Shown here piece by piece: positions 43,035 through 51,468 of a stretch of DNA of 64,000 nucleotides. A program made the translations under genes and the position numbers. This DNA comes from XN24 sp047921455. GTDB taxonomy: Bacteria > Pseudomonadota > Gammaproteobacteria > Steroidobacterales > XN24. Below the pieces are notes generated by a model that saw only the letters and a program-made list of their open reading frames with translations, did no database searches and had not been told where the DNA came from. The stretch spans positions 54,724 to 118,723 of the forward strand of contig JBLRWC010000001.1 in NCBI GenBank assembly GCA_047921455.1, in the 5' to 3' direction. How positions within the stretch are numbered: the first letter of the stretch is position 1; every line of letters starts with the position of its first letter.

Positions 43035-43091
43035 GCATTTCAATCTCATCATGCAATGCTGGAGACTGTGCGCCCGACAAAAGGAGGCGAC

Positions 43092-43691
43092 ATGAGAATC
43101 ACCGACGACCGCTACGCAAACGAGCAGGCCCGCTTCGAACTTGCCCTCCGGCTGATCCGTCACCAGGCGCGAACCCACATCATCACGCACTGCACCGGCT
43201 TCACCCAGGACCGCGTTCGCAAGCTGTATTCGACCTACTTCAAGCACCACAACGGCAGGCAGGTCAAGCGCCATCGCGGCAAGTCGCCTTCCAATATCGA
43301 GTTCTTCATCCGCAATCCCTTGCGACAGGCGGAAGCCACCTTGCTGGCCCATGTATTCGCCATCTGGGATCTGCTCCAGATTCTGCCGGATCTGGCTACC
43401 GCCCCGGCGGCTGCAGCCGACCAGCTCAGGTTCGGCCAGCGCTTTTGCGACGCCTACGAGGAATTTCGTGCCGCCAACCCGGCCACCGCGATCACCTTCG
43501 AACATGCATGGAGCCTGCTCGACGCCCTGACTCAGCGCGACGAATTGCTGCTACGCGACTGCGTGCGATGCAGTACGTTCTATGTCCAGGACGCGCTTGC
43601 GCTCGACGGGCGGCGTTGCCCCGCGTGCCGCCTCAGCACACGGCGGCGAGCGCTGCCGGGTGAGGACGACGCCTGCGCCAGCCCGATCTGA
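43092..43691 (+). CDS. FlhC-like transcriptional regulator without FlhD
   Basis: 199 residues from ATG 43092, 5-6 bp after AAAGGAGG. Resemblance to FlhC runs along the chain: RYANEQARFELALRLIRHQARTHIITHCTGFTQDRVRKLYSTYF (helical DNA-binding region), then RQAEATLLAHVFAIWDLLQ and FEHAWSLLDALTQRDELLLRDC. The Cys pairs CVRC...CPAC (about residues 157-180) match the four-cysteine zinc site of FlhC. In enterics FlhC needs FlhD and commands flagellar genes; no flhD or flagellar gene is in the window. It probably controls the divergent gene or distant targets. Confidence 0.78.
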   Translation: MRITDDRYANEQARFELALRLIRHQARTHIITHCTGFTQDRVRKLYSTYFKHHNGRQVKRHRGKSPSNIEFFIRNPLRQAEATLLAHVFAIWDLLQILPDLATAPAAAADQLRFGQRFCDAYEEFRAANPATAITFEHAWSLLDALTQRDELLLRDCVRCSTFYVQDALALDGRRCPACRLSTRRRALPGEDDACASPI

Positions 43692-43747
43692 ACCGCGCCA
43701 CGCGCGCGCAGCGTAGAATACGGGGCGAACCGGCAAATGGAGCCCGT

Positions 43748-44239
43748 ATGGCCTACAACACAGCAGACCTTTGCGACGCCCACGAGGACGATCTGCACGT
43801 GGTCGAGTCGATGTTCCATCGCTACGGCCGACTGACGCACTTTGACGGACCGATCGCCACGGTCAAGTGCCACGAAGACAATTCGAAGGTGCGCGAAGCG
43901 CTCTCGGAAGCCGGCGAGGGGCGCATTCTCGTCGTCGATGGGGGCGGCTCACAGCGGCGCGCCCTGCTCGGCGACATGCTTGGCGAGCTGGCGGTGAAAA
44001 ACGGCTGGCGCGGCATCGTCATCAACGGCGCCATCCGCGACTCGGCGGCGATCGATACACTCGAGCTCGGCGTGCGCGCACTCGGAACCATTCCGCTGAA
44101 AACGCACAAGCGAGGCGATGGCCAGCGCGACGTCTCGGTCAGCTTTGCGGGCGTCACCTTCCGGCCCGGTGAGCACCTGTACGCGGACGCCGACGGCATC
44201 GTGGTGGCGTCCAGGCCACTGGATCTTGCCGGCGAATGA
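43748..44239 (+). CDS. rraA: RraA-family protein (ribonuclease activity regulator-like)
   Basis: 163 residues, E. coli RraA length (161). It starts MAYNTADLCDAHEDDLHVVESMFHRYGRLTHFDGPIATVKCHEDNSKVREAL, and has LVVDGGGSQRRALLGDMLGELAVKNGWRGIVINGAIRDS, the RraA signature, with the Gly/Asp/Arg-rich pocket. RraA binds RNase E and modulates RNA decay; related members are aldolases acting on 4-hydroxy-4-methyl-2-oxoglutarate. A possible -10 TAGAAT lies at 43714-43719. It overlaps nudC by 4 bp. Confidence 0.92.
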   Translation: MAYNTADLCDAHEDDLHVVESMFHRYGRLTHFDGPIATVKCHEDNSKVREALSEAGEGRILVVDGGGSQRRALLGDMLGELAVKNGWRGIVINGAIRDSAAIDTLELGVRALGTIPLKTHKRGDGQRDVSVSFAGVTFRPGEHLYADADGIVVASRPLDLAGE

Positions 44240-45168
44240 CCCGTCCGCCCGGCAACTTCTTCGCCGGTACGCCGCTCGACCGGCTCGGCCACCTGCGCAG
44301 CGACGCGGCGTGGCTGGCCGAGGCCGAGGCGAAGGGCCATTATCTTGCGGTCTGGCGACGCAAGGTGCTGGTCAGTGCCGGCGATGCGCCGACGCCGGTA
44401 TTCCTCGGCGCAGCCGCGATCGCCGCGCTGCACGCCGCCGGGGACCGCGTGCTGCTGGGTCGTCGTGACGGCGCGCCGTGCTTCGCCGTCGCCATCGCCG
44501 ACGAAACGCCGTCCCTGCCCGGTGCGTTTGCGGACCTGCGCCAGCTTGGCGACCGGCTCACACCAGACGACGCAGCGCTGCTAGCCTATGCGCGCGCCAT
44601 GCTCCTGTGGCACGAACGGAACGGCCATTGCAGTGCCTGCGGCAGCGCGACGCTCAGCACGGCGGCGGGCCACGCAAGGAGCTGCCCGGCTTGCCAGGCG
44701 AAACATTTCCCGCGCGTGGACCCGGCGATCATCGTGCTGGTCGGAGACGAGGAACGCTGCCTGCTCGGCCGGCCGGCTGCGTGGCCCGCGGGCCGCTATT
44801 CGACTATTGCGGGCTTCGTGGAACCCGGCGAGAGCCTCGAAGATGCAGTCCGCCGCGAAGTGCAGGAGGAAACCGGCGTGACCCTGGCTGCCGTGGACTA
44901 CCACAGCTCGCAGCCCTGGCCGTTCCCGTCCTCGCTGATGCTCGGCTTCCGGGCATGGCCGGCCAGCGACTCGATCACCTTGCGCGACGGCGAACTCGAG
45001 GATGCGCGCTGGGTCCGGCGCGACGATATCGCAGCCGGGCAAGTCTGCTTGCCGCCCAGGGTTTCGATCGCCTACCGGCTGATCGAGGCATGGTTCGACG
45101 CGGCGCCCGGCCGACGCCTGGGCGCCGAGGCAAAGCCCGGCCCATGGATCTCGAGGCCGGAGCCTTGA
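44236..45168 (+). CDS. nudC: NAD(+) diphosphatase / RNA NAD-decapping Nudix hydrolase
   Basis: 310 residues. A zinc ribbon (CSACGSATLSTAAGHARSCPAC) precedes the Nudix domain; the Nudix box GFVEPGESLEDAVRREVQEETGV and the NudC-specific SQPWPFPSSLMLGF are intact. It hydrolyses NAD+ or NADH to NMN and AMP and removes NAD caps from RNA 5' ends. It overlaps rraA by 4 bp, a neat pairing since both affect RNA turnover. Confidence 0.95.
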   Translation: MTRPPGNFFAGTPLDRLGHLRSDAAWLAEAEAKGHYLAVWRRKVLVSAGDAPTPVFLGAAAIAALHAAGDRVLLGRRDGAPCFAVAIADETPSLPGAFADLRQLGDRLTPDDAALLAYARAMLLWHERNGHCSACGSATLSTAAGHARSCPACQAKHFPRVDPAIIVLVGDEERCLLGRPAAWPAGRYSTIAGFVEPGESLEDAVRREVQEETGVTLAAVDYHSSQPWPFPSSLMLGFRAWPASDSITLRDGELEDARWVRRDDIAAGQVCLPPRVSIAYRLIEAWFDAAPGRRLGAEAKPGPWISRPEP

Positions 45169-45190
45169 GCGTGCGGGGAGCCTGAGCCGT

Positions 45191-45958
45191 ATGTGCCTGC
45201 TGGTTTTTTCCTGGCGACCGGATGCCGCTGAACGGCTGGTGCTGGCCGGTAACCGCGACGAGTTTCATGAGCGCCCGGCCGCACCGGCCGGCTGGTGGGA
45301 GCACGGCATTCTCGGCGGCCGGGACTTGCGGGCCGGCGGCACCTGGATGGCTGCGCAGCGCAACGGACGCTTTGCTGTCGTGACCAATTATCGTGAACCC
45401 GTCGAGGAAGGCCGCGGACCGCGCTCACGTGGCGAACTGGTGCACGACTTCCTGGCGAGTACCGGCAGCCCGCTGGAATTTGCCTGCCAGGTGGCGGCGC
45501 GCGGCCATGACTACGCGGGCTTTAACCTGTTGCTCGGTGATCCCGGCGCCCTCGTCTATTTGTCGAATCGCGGACGTGGCCCGGAGGTGCTCGGGCCCGG
45601 CGTGCACGGCCTGTCGAATCACCTGCTGGATACGCCGTGGCCAAAGCTCGAACGAACGACCGCGCGCTTTAAAACCTTGCTCGAACAGGGCGCCGACACG
45701 GCCGCGCTGCTCGAGATGCTCGCCGACCGGACGCGCGCCAGCGATGCGCAGCTGCCCGACACTGGTCTCGGTCCGGACTGGGAACGCTTGTTGTCGGCGC
45801 CGTTTATCGTCAGTCCCCGTTACGGCACCCGCTGTTCGACCGTCATCAAGATCCTGGAGGACAAGAAAATGCAATTCACCGAGCGTCGCTTCGATGCCAA
45901 CGGCCTCCCGACGGGCCAGGCCGAGTTCAGCTATCGGCTCGCGGCGGTCGCGCCTTGA
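45191..45958 (+). CDS. NRDE (TANGO2-like) family protein
   Basis: 255 residues, starting MCLLVFSWRPDAAERLVLAGNRDEFHERPAAPAGWW; the NRDE motif gives the family its name, and a cysteine follows the initiator Met as in Ntn-type proteins. GRDLRAGGTWMAAQRNGRFAVVTNYREP and the C-terminal YGTRCSTVI are other conserved parts. The biochemical role of TANGO2-like proteins is not settled (heme or lipid handling has been proposed). Its stop overlaps the start of the S9 peptidase gene. Confidence 0.9.
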   Translation: MCLLVFSWRPDAAERLVLAGNRDEFHERPAAPAGWWEHGILGGRDLRAGGTWMAAQRNGRFAVVTNYREPVEEGRGPRSRGELVHDFLASTGSPLEFACQVAARGHDYAGFNLLLGDPGALVYLSNRGRGPEVLGPGVHGLSNHLLDTPWPKLERTTARFKTLLEQGADTAALLEMLADRTRASDAQLPDTGLGPDWERLLSAPFIVSPRYGTRCSTVIKILEDKKMQFTERRFDANGLPTGQAEFSYRLAAVAP

Positions 45959-47880
45959 ACTCGCGACGCACGCCGTTCGGCAGCTGGTCGTCGCCGCTGG
46001 ATGCGGCCCAGGTCGCCGCGGCCGGGATGCGCCTCTCCCAGCCGCGCCGCGCAGACGAACGCATCACCTGGCTGGAAACCCGGCCGGCCGAGGGTGGCCG
46101 CACGGTCCTCATGCAGGACCACCATGGCTACCGGACCGAACTGACGCCGCCGCCGTTCAGCGCACGCAGCCGGGTGCACGAGTATGGCGGCGGCAGCTAC
46201 TGCGTCGATGGCCAGCACGCCTGGTTCGTCAACGACGACGACCAGGCCGTCTGGCATCGCGATGGCGAAGGCGTCATCCGCCGCCTGACGCCCGCTGATG
46301 AGCGCCGCTACGCAGACCTGGTGCGCGATCCGGTGCGGCCCAGGCTGCTCGCGGTTTGCGAAGACCACGCCGCGGCCGGCGGGCCGGAAAATTCGATCGT
46401 CGCCATCGACGACGACGGCCGCGTCACTACGCTGCTCTCGGGTAACGACTTTTATGCCTCCATGCGGTTTGACCGCGACGGCGCGCGGCTCGCCTGGCTC
46501 ACCTGGGACCATCCGAACCTGCCATGGAACGGCACCGAGTTGTGGGTGGCTTCGCTCGATGCCGACGGACAACCGCACGACGCCGTACAGGTCGCCGGCG
46601 GCGAACGCATCTCGGTCTTCCAGCCTGAATGGCTGCGCGACGGCCGGCTGGGCTTCGTCGCTGACCCGGATGGCTGGTGGAACCATTACGCGTGGCGCCC
46701 CGGCGGCGAACTCCAGCGGATCACGGACATGGATTCCGAGGCCGCGTTGCCGCAATGGGTATTCGGCCAATCCACCTGGGGCGAAGTTGCTTCCGGCCTG
46801 CTCACGGCGTTCACGCGCGACGGCGGCTGGGAGCTGTGGCGTACGGATGGAAAACTGCCCGCCAGGCAATTCTTCACGCCCGATGCAATCGAGCACGTCG
46901 CCACCGATGGCCGCGAAGCCGTCGTGCTGGCCGGCGCCGTGGACCGACCGACCGCGCTCCATGTGCTGAACCTGCCGGATTTTCGCGCCCGGGTGCTCAC
47001 CGACTGCGGGCCGCTACCGCTGGAAGACGACTGGATTTCCCGCCCCGAACCGCTCGCTTTCCCCACCGCGGACGGCACCGAGGCGTATGCAAATTTCTAT
47101 CCGCCGACCAACCCGCTGCACCAGGGACCGCCCGGCGCGGCGCCGCCCGTGCTGGTGAAATGCCATGGCGGGCCCACCTCGGCGGCCTCGATTGCGTTCG
47201 ACCCGAAAATCCAGTTCTGGACCACGCGCGGCTTCGCCGTGCTCGACGTGAACTACCGCGGCAGCACCGGTTTCGGTCGGGACTATCGCGAGCGGCTCTA
47301 TGGTCGCTGGGGGATTGCCGATGTCGAGGATTGCGTCGCCGGCGTCCAGTATCTTGCCAGGCGGGGACTCGCGGACGCCGCGGCAGCCTTCATCAGCGGC
47401 GGCAGCGCGGGCGGTTTCACCGTGCTGGCCGCACTGGCGTTCAGCGATGCCTTCCGGGCCGGTGCGAGCTATTACGGCGTCGCCGACATCGCCGCCCTCA
47501 TGGAGACCACCCACAAGTTTGAATCGCGCTATGACTACTGGCTGCTTGGCCCGCCGGAAGACCCCGCGACCCGGCAGCGCATCAAGGAACGTTCGCCACT
47601 GCTGCACGTGGAGAAAATCCGGTGTCCGGTGATCTTCTTCCAGGGCGGACAGGATCGCGTCGTACCGCCCGAGCAAAGCCGGCAGATGCACGCAGCCCTG
47701 CTGGCCACCGGCGTGCCGACGGCGTACCTGGAGTTCCCGGAGGAACAGCACGGCTTTCGGCGGCCGGAAAACATTGTCGCGGCCCTGGAGGCCGAACTGG
47801 CTTTCTTTTGCCGCGCGCTCGGCGTCACCCCGGCAGGCGGCCAGCCATCGGTGGACCAGGCCGACGACGCCATGCACTGA
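45955..47880 (+). CDS. S9-family (prolyl oligopeptidase-like) serine peptidase
   Basis: 641 residues from TTG 45955, overlapping the NRDE stop. The N-terminal two thirds are a beta-propeller-like region; the C-terminal alpha/beta-hydrolase part carries the catalytic serine in SGGSAGGFTVLAAL, the aspartate in FFQGGQDRVVPPEQ and the histidine in EEQHGFRRPEN. GAPPVLVKCHGGPTSAA forms the oxyanion region. There is no signal peptide, so it probably cleaves short peptides in the cytoplasm. I take it as a dipeptidyl-peptidase or acylaminoacyl-peptidase-like enzyme; specificity is undetermined. Confidence 0.92.
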   Translation: MNSRRTPFGSWSSPLDAAQVAAAGMRLSQPRRADERITWLETRPAEGGRTVLMQDHHGYRTELTPPPFSARSRVHEYGGGSYCVDGQHAWFVNDDDQAVWHRDGEGVIRRLTPADERRYADLVRDPVRPRLLAVCEDHAAAGGPENSIVAIDDDGRVTTLLSGNDFYASMRFDRDGARLAWLTWDHPNLPWNGTELWVASLDADGQPHDAVQVAGGERISVFQPEWLRDGRLGFVADPDGWWNHYAWRPGGELQRITDMDSEAALPQWVFGQSTWGEVASGLLTAFTRDGGWELWRTDGKLPARQFFTPDAIEHVATDGREAVVLAGAVDRPTALHVLNLPDFRARVLTDCGPLPLEDDWISRPEPLAFPTADGTEAYANFYPPTNPLHQGPPGAAPPVLVKCHGGPTSAASIAFDPKIQFWTTRGFAVLDVNYRGSTGFGRDYRERLYGRWGIADVEDCVAGVQYLARRGLADAAAAFISGGSAGGFTVLAALAFSDAFRAGASYYGVADIAALMETTHKFESRYDYWLLGPPEDPATRQRIKERSPLLHVEKIRCPVIFFQGGQDRVVPPEQSRQMHAALLATGVPTAYLEFPEEQHGFRRPENIVAALEAELAFFCRALGVTPAGGQPSVDQADDAMH

Positions 47881-47935
47881 CGGCGATAGCGCAGCTGGAC
47901 CGCGGCCGCGCCCGCGCAACCGCGGCGATGAGGGC

Positions 47936-48601
47936 TTAGCGCAATACGCCGCCGAGCCAGCCGCGAATGTCCTCGACTTCCTGGGGACACACCGCGTGCG
48001 GCATGCTGTAGCTCTTGAACTCCACCGCGTAGCCCGCCTCGGCGAGCAACTTCGCGCTCTCCTCCCCGAGCACAAGCGGCACCACCGGATCGAGACTGCC
48101 GTGCGCCATGAACACGGGCGTCTCGCGATTAGCGGCGTGAAACTCGCCGGCGGCGGCGCGCAGCGGCAGGTAGGCCGACAAGGCCATGATGCCGGCCAGC
48201 TTCTCGGCGTAGCGCAAGCCGGCATGCAGTGCGACGGCGCCGCCCTGCGAAAAGCCCGCCAGCACGATGCGGTTCGCCGGAATACCGCGCTCGATCTCGC
48301 GCTGGAGCAACGCGCCGATGGCGGCGCTGCTGTCACGAATACCGGCTTCATCCTCGCGCGCACCCCGCTGGATGGCGACAATGTCGTACCAGGCGCGCAT
48401 TTCCATGCCGCCGTTAATCGTCACCGGGCGGACCGGCGCATGCGGAAACACGTAGCGCACCTCGGGTCCGCCGCGCAGCCGCAGGGCGGGCACGATCGGG
48501 TCGAAGTCGTGGCCGTCGGCGCCCAGGCCATGCAACCAGACGACGCTTGCCGTCGGCCCTGGCCCGGTTTCTCGTTCAACGGTCTCCAGCACGTCGCTCA
48601 T
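47936..48601 (-). CDS. Alpha/beta-hydrolase carboxylesterase (EstB/YpfH-like)
   Basis: 221 residues, starting MSDVLETVERETGPGPTASVVWLHGLGADGHDFDPIVPAL. The nucleophile GFSQGGAVAL, the aspartate in MAHGSLDPVVPL and the histidine in YSMPHAVCPQE complete the triad. This is the phospholipase/carboxylesterase family, which hydrolyses short acyl esters. The ATG at 48601 (GGGAG upstream) is chosen over one 27 codons earlier whose residues are not conserved-looking. Divergent from argR. Confidence 0.9.
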   Translation of the reverse strand: MSDVLETVERETGPGPTASVVWLHGLGADGHDFDPIVPALRLRGGPEVRYVFPHAPVRPVTINGGMEMRAWYDIVAIQRGAREDEAGIRDSSAAIGALLQREIERGIPANRIVLAGFSQGGAVALHAGLRYAEKLAGIMALSAYLPLRAAAGEFHAANRETPVFMAHGSLDPVVPLVLGEESAKLLAEAGYAVEFKSYSMPHAVCPQEVEDIRGWLGGVLR

Positions 48602-48664
48602 CTGGCTAACACTCCCGGTGGTGGACGCCGGCAGTGTACAGGGCGCTTCGGAATACGACGAGGC

Positions 48665-48702
48665 TTGACATCCTATGCGCATGAATGCTTAATAATGCGC
48701 AT
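48665..48702 (+). promoter_or_regulatory. argR promoter with paired palindromes (probable ArgR operator)
   Basis: A perfect -35 TTGACA (48665-48670) is 17 bp from -10 CTTAAT (48688-48693). Two copies of the self-complementary ATGCGCAT (48675-48682 and 48695-48702) lie on the same DNA face, 20 bp apart, flanking the -10. ArgR hexamers bind pairs of 18-bp boxes with about 21-bp centre spacing, so this is a probable autoregulatory site for the arg cluster, though the boxes are unlike the E. coli ARG box consensus. Confidence 0.6.
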
Positions 48703-48732
48703 CTTTAGTCGCTCTCCCCGGCACTCCCCACC

Positions 48733-49185
48733 ATGCCCACCGTGAATGCCCAGCAGAATGAACGCCGGGAGGCTATTCTCAGTCTCTTGCGACAGCACCG
48801 CGTCACCCGGCAATCCGAACTCGTCGAGCGCCTGGCCGCGCTAGGCTTCGCCGCGACCCAGTCCAGTGTCAGCCGCGACCTGCGCGATCTCGGCGTGGCG
48901 AAGGTGGGCGAGCGTTACCTGGCGCCGCAAAACCTTGGCGGCCCGGCGACCGGTTTCGGCGCCCTGGGCGGCTTTGTCTCCGGCTGGTCCACCGCCGGCG
49001 CGAACCTGACCGTGATCAGGACGTCGGTGGGTGCGGCGCAGAGCGTCGCCGTCGCCGTGGATCGCGCCGGCTGGAGCGAAGTTGCCGGTACGATCTCCGG
49101 AGACGATACAATTTTCGTCGCCACCGCCTCCGCCCGCGGCCAGCAGACCTTGCTGGCCCGTCTCAACAAGATTTTCCCGAGGTAA
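48733..49185 (+). CDS. argR: Arginine repressor
   Basis: 150 residues, the family's length. The N-terminal winged helix (NERREAILSLLRQHRVTRQSELVERLAALGFAATQSSVSRDLRDLGVAKVG) includes the conserved SSVSRDL recognition helix, and the C-terminal domain has GDDTIFVATAS, the arginine-binding GDDTI region. Bound arginine makes the hexamer repress arg genes. It is first in the arg operon, 6 bp before argG, so it likely represses its own promoter and the cluster behind it. Confidence 0.95.
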   Translation: MPTVNAQQNERREAILSLLRQHRVTRQSELVERLAALGFAATQSSVSRDLRDLGVAKVGERYLAPQNLGGPATGFGALGGFVSGWSTAGANLTVIRTSVGAAQSVAVAVDRAGWSEVAGTISGDDTIFVATASARGQQTLLARLNKIFPR

Positions 49186-49191
49186 CCCCCC

Positions 49192-50403
49192 ATGAACGCC
49201 TCCTCCAAGACGGGCGGAAGTCCCGTGCTGCTCGCCTTCTCCGGCGGTCTCGACACGTCGTTTTGCATCACCTGGCTGAAAGAAACGCTCGGCCGGCCCG
49301 TCATCACCGTCACCGTCGACACCGGTGGCAATGTCGACGCGGCGGCGCTGGAGGCGCGCGCGCTGGCGCTCGGCGCCGAGCGCCATATCACGGTGGATGC
49401 GCGCCAGGTGTTCTTCGACACGGTGATCAAGTACCTGGTCTTCGGCAACGTGCGCCGCGGCCAGTTATACCCGCTGTGCGTCGGCGCGGAGCGCGGCCTG
49501 CAAGCCAGGATGGTGGCCGAACAGGCCGCGCAACTCGGCAGCGACACGGTCGCGCACGGCAGCACGGCCGCCGGCAACGACCAGGTGCGCTTCGAGGTCG
49601 CCCTGCGCACCCTGCAACCCGGCCTCGAGGTGCTGGCGCCGGTGCGCGACCACGACTGGCAGCGCGCCGCACAGGTGGCCTGGCTCAAGGAACGCGGCTT
49701 GCCGGTCCCGCCCGGCGGCGGCGCTTACTCGATCAACCGCGGCCTGTGGGGCACGACCATCGGCGGCAAGGAAACGCTCGACTCGCGTGAGTCCATCCCG
49801 GAGAGCGCCTGGGTGGTCACGGCCGGCGCTTTCGACGAGCCGCGGTCGCCGGCTCGCCACCGGCTGGGCTTCAAGCACGGCGTGCCCGTGTCGCTCGATG
49901 GTGAAACGCTCGACCCCGTGACGCTGATCGAGCGGCTCGAGACCCTGGCGGGCGGCTTCGGCATCGGCCGCGGCATCCACCTGGGCGAAACCATCCTCGG
50001 CTCCAAGGGCCGGGTGGCCTTCGAGGCGCCGGCCGCCGAAACCATCCTCACCGCACACCGCGAACTGGAAAAGCTGACGCTCACCGGCACGCAGCAGAAG
50101 GTCAAGGAACCGTTGTCGCTGATGTATGGCGACCTGGTGCACGAGGGCCAGCACCTGGAGCCGGCCGCGCGCGACATCGAAGCCTTGCTGGCGTCTTCCC
50201 AGGCCCGCGTGAGCGGCGAAGCCCACTTGCTGTTTCGGCCCGGCGTGCTGTTCGTCGAAGGCGTGACTTCGCCGCATTCGCTGCTGGCCGCCACCAAGGG
50301 CCAGTACGGCGAATCGGCGGGCGAATGGAGCGCAGCCGACGCCCTCGGCCTGGCGCGCATGAAATCGCTGGCCGGCATGCTGCATACACGGGCGGGGAAC
50401 TGA
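49192..50403 (+). CDS. argG: Argininosuccinate synthase
   Basis: 403 residues. The ATP-binding loop LLAFSGGLDTSFCITWLKE (about 13-31) is intact, and GSTAAGNDQVRFE, PRSPARHRLGFKHG and GIGRGIHLGETILGSKGRVAFEAPA match the citrulline- and aspartate-binding blocks. It condenses citrulline with aspartate to argininosuccinate. In the family, SGGLDTS is the adenylation loop. It is the second gene of the arg operon. Confidence 0.95.
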   Translation: MNASSKTGGSPVLLAFSGGLDTSFCITWLKETLGRPVITVTVDTGGNVDAAALEARALALGAERHITVDARQVFFDTVIKYLVFGNVRRGQLYPLCVGAERGLQARMVAEQAAQLGSDTVAHGSTAAGNDQVRFEVALRTLQPGLEVLAPVRDHDWQRAAQVAWLKERGLPVPPGGGAYSINRGLWGTTIGGKETLDSRESIPESAWVVTAGAFDEPRSPARHRLGFKHGVPVSLDGETLDPVTLIERLETLAGGFGIGRGIHLGETILGSKGRVAFEAPAAETILTAHRELEKLTLTGTQQKVKEPLSLMYGDLVHEGQHLEPAARDIEALLASSQARVSGEAHLLFRPGVLFVEGVTSPHSLLAATKGQYGESAGEWSAADALGLARMKSLAGMLHTRAGN

Positions 50404-50406
50404 GCC

Positions 50407-51468
50407 ATGCGCCCATTGATTGTCGACAAGATCGCCTCGGTCGCGCAAAGCTGCCGGCTCGGGCGCGAAGTGCGCATCGCGCCGGAGATTCCCTGCGAGG
50501 AAGGCGTGGTGATCGCCGTCGAGGTGCTCACCAACAAGTCAACCTACAACACGCTGGAGCTGACCTCCGGCCGGATGGCGCAGGTCAAGCGCGGCGACAT
50601 CGTGGTCGGCGCGCTCGGTCACCGGCACGCGCTGTTCGGCTATTCCGGCCACATCCCCGCGAAGCTGGCGCCGGGCGACAAGATCAGCCTGCTGAACCTC
50701 GGCGGCGTGATGGGTATTTGCGACTCGGTCAACCGCGACCGCGGCCAGCCCTTCGAGTGCCGCGTGCTCGGCAGCGTGCTGCACTTCCCCTATCTCGGCG
50801 AGCGTATCGGCACGCCGGCGCGCGTCGGCAACCTGGCGCTGCCGGCGGAACCGGCGGTGAACATGCGCGGCATCCCGGCGATCGCCCTGGCCGGCACCTG
50901 CATGGATGCCGGCAAGACCGCGGCCGCCGCCGCGATCATCAGCCGCTTTTCGCACTACGGCTACCGCGTGGCTGCCTTCAAGGCGACCGGCGTCTCGCTG
51001 CGGCGCGACGTGCTCGCGATGGAAGACGCGGGCGCCAGCGCCACCGCGATCTTCACCGATTTCGGCGTGGTCACGACCGCGCCCGCCAACGGCCCGCGCC
51101 TGGCCCGCACCATGCTGACGCGCATGGCCGACACCCGTCCGGACGTCATCGTGTTCGAGCTGGGCGACGGCATCATGGGCGCCTACGGCGTGGAAGCGAT
51201 TCTGCACGACCCGCAAGTACGCAAGGCGCTGTCGGCCGTGGTGTTGTGCGCCAACGACCCGGTCGGCGCCTTCGGCGGCGTGCACCTGCTGCGCGAGCGC
51301 TTCGGCATCGAGCCGGCGCTGGTGACCGGTCGCTCCACCGATAACGAGGTCGGCGTGAGCATTATCCGCGAGCAGATGGGCGTACCGGCGTTCAACGCCC
51401 TCACGCAGGAAGCCGAGCTCGGCGAGCACCTGCGTGGTGTGCTGTTCGGACCGGAGGCGGGCGCATGA
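50407..51468 (+). CDS. DUF1611-like P-loop protein inside the arginine cluster (candidate N-acyltransferase)
   Basis: 353 residues. The first 150 look like a beta-rich domain (GVVIAVEVLTNKSTYNTLEL, KRGDIVVGALGHRHALFGYSG). Residues 163-171, GTCMDAGKT, form a Walker-A-like loop, followed by FKATGVSLRRD, DAGASATAIFTDFG, IVFELGDGIMGAYGVEAIL and VVLCANDPVGAFGGVHLL. This C-half resembles the C-domain of DUF1611 proteins (VGTDCAVGK, ATGQTG). As I recall, a DUF1611 member, DgcN, is a D-glutamate N-acetyltransferase. The arg cluster lacks a recognisable N-acylglutamate synthase, and the stop overlaps argC by 4 bp, so this protein may supply that step. Function unproven. Confidence 0.7.
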   Translation: MRPLIVDKIASVAQSCRLGREVRIAPEIPCEEGVVIAVEVLTNKSTYNTLELTSGRMAQVKRGDIVVGALGHRHALFGYSGHIPAKLAPGDKISLLNLGGVMGICDSVNRDRGQPFECRVLGSVLHFPYLGERIGTPARVGNLALPAEPAVNMRGIPAIALAGTCMDAGKTAAAAAIISRFSHYGYRVAAFKATGVSLRRDVLAMEDAGASATAIFTDFGVVTTAPANGPRLARTMLTRMADTRPDVIVFELGDGIMGAYGVEAILHDPQVRKALSAVVLCANDPVGAFGGVHLLRERFGIEPALVTGRSTDNEVGVSIIREQMGVPAFNALTQEAELGEHLRGVLFGPEAGA

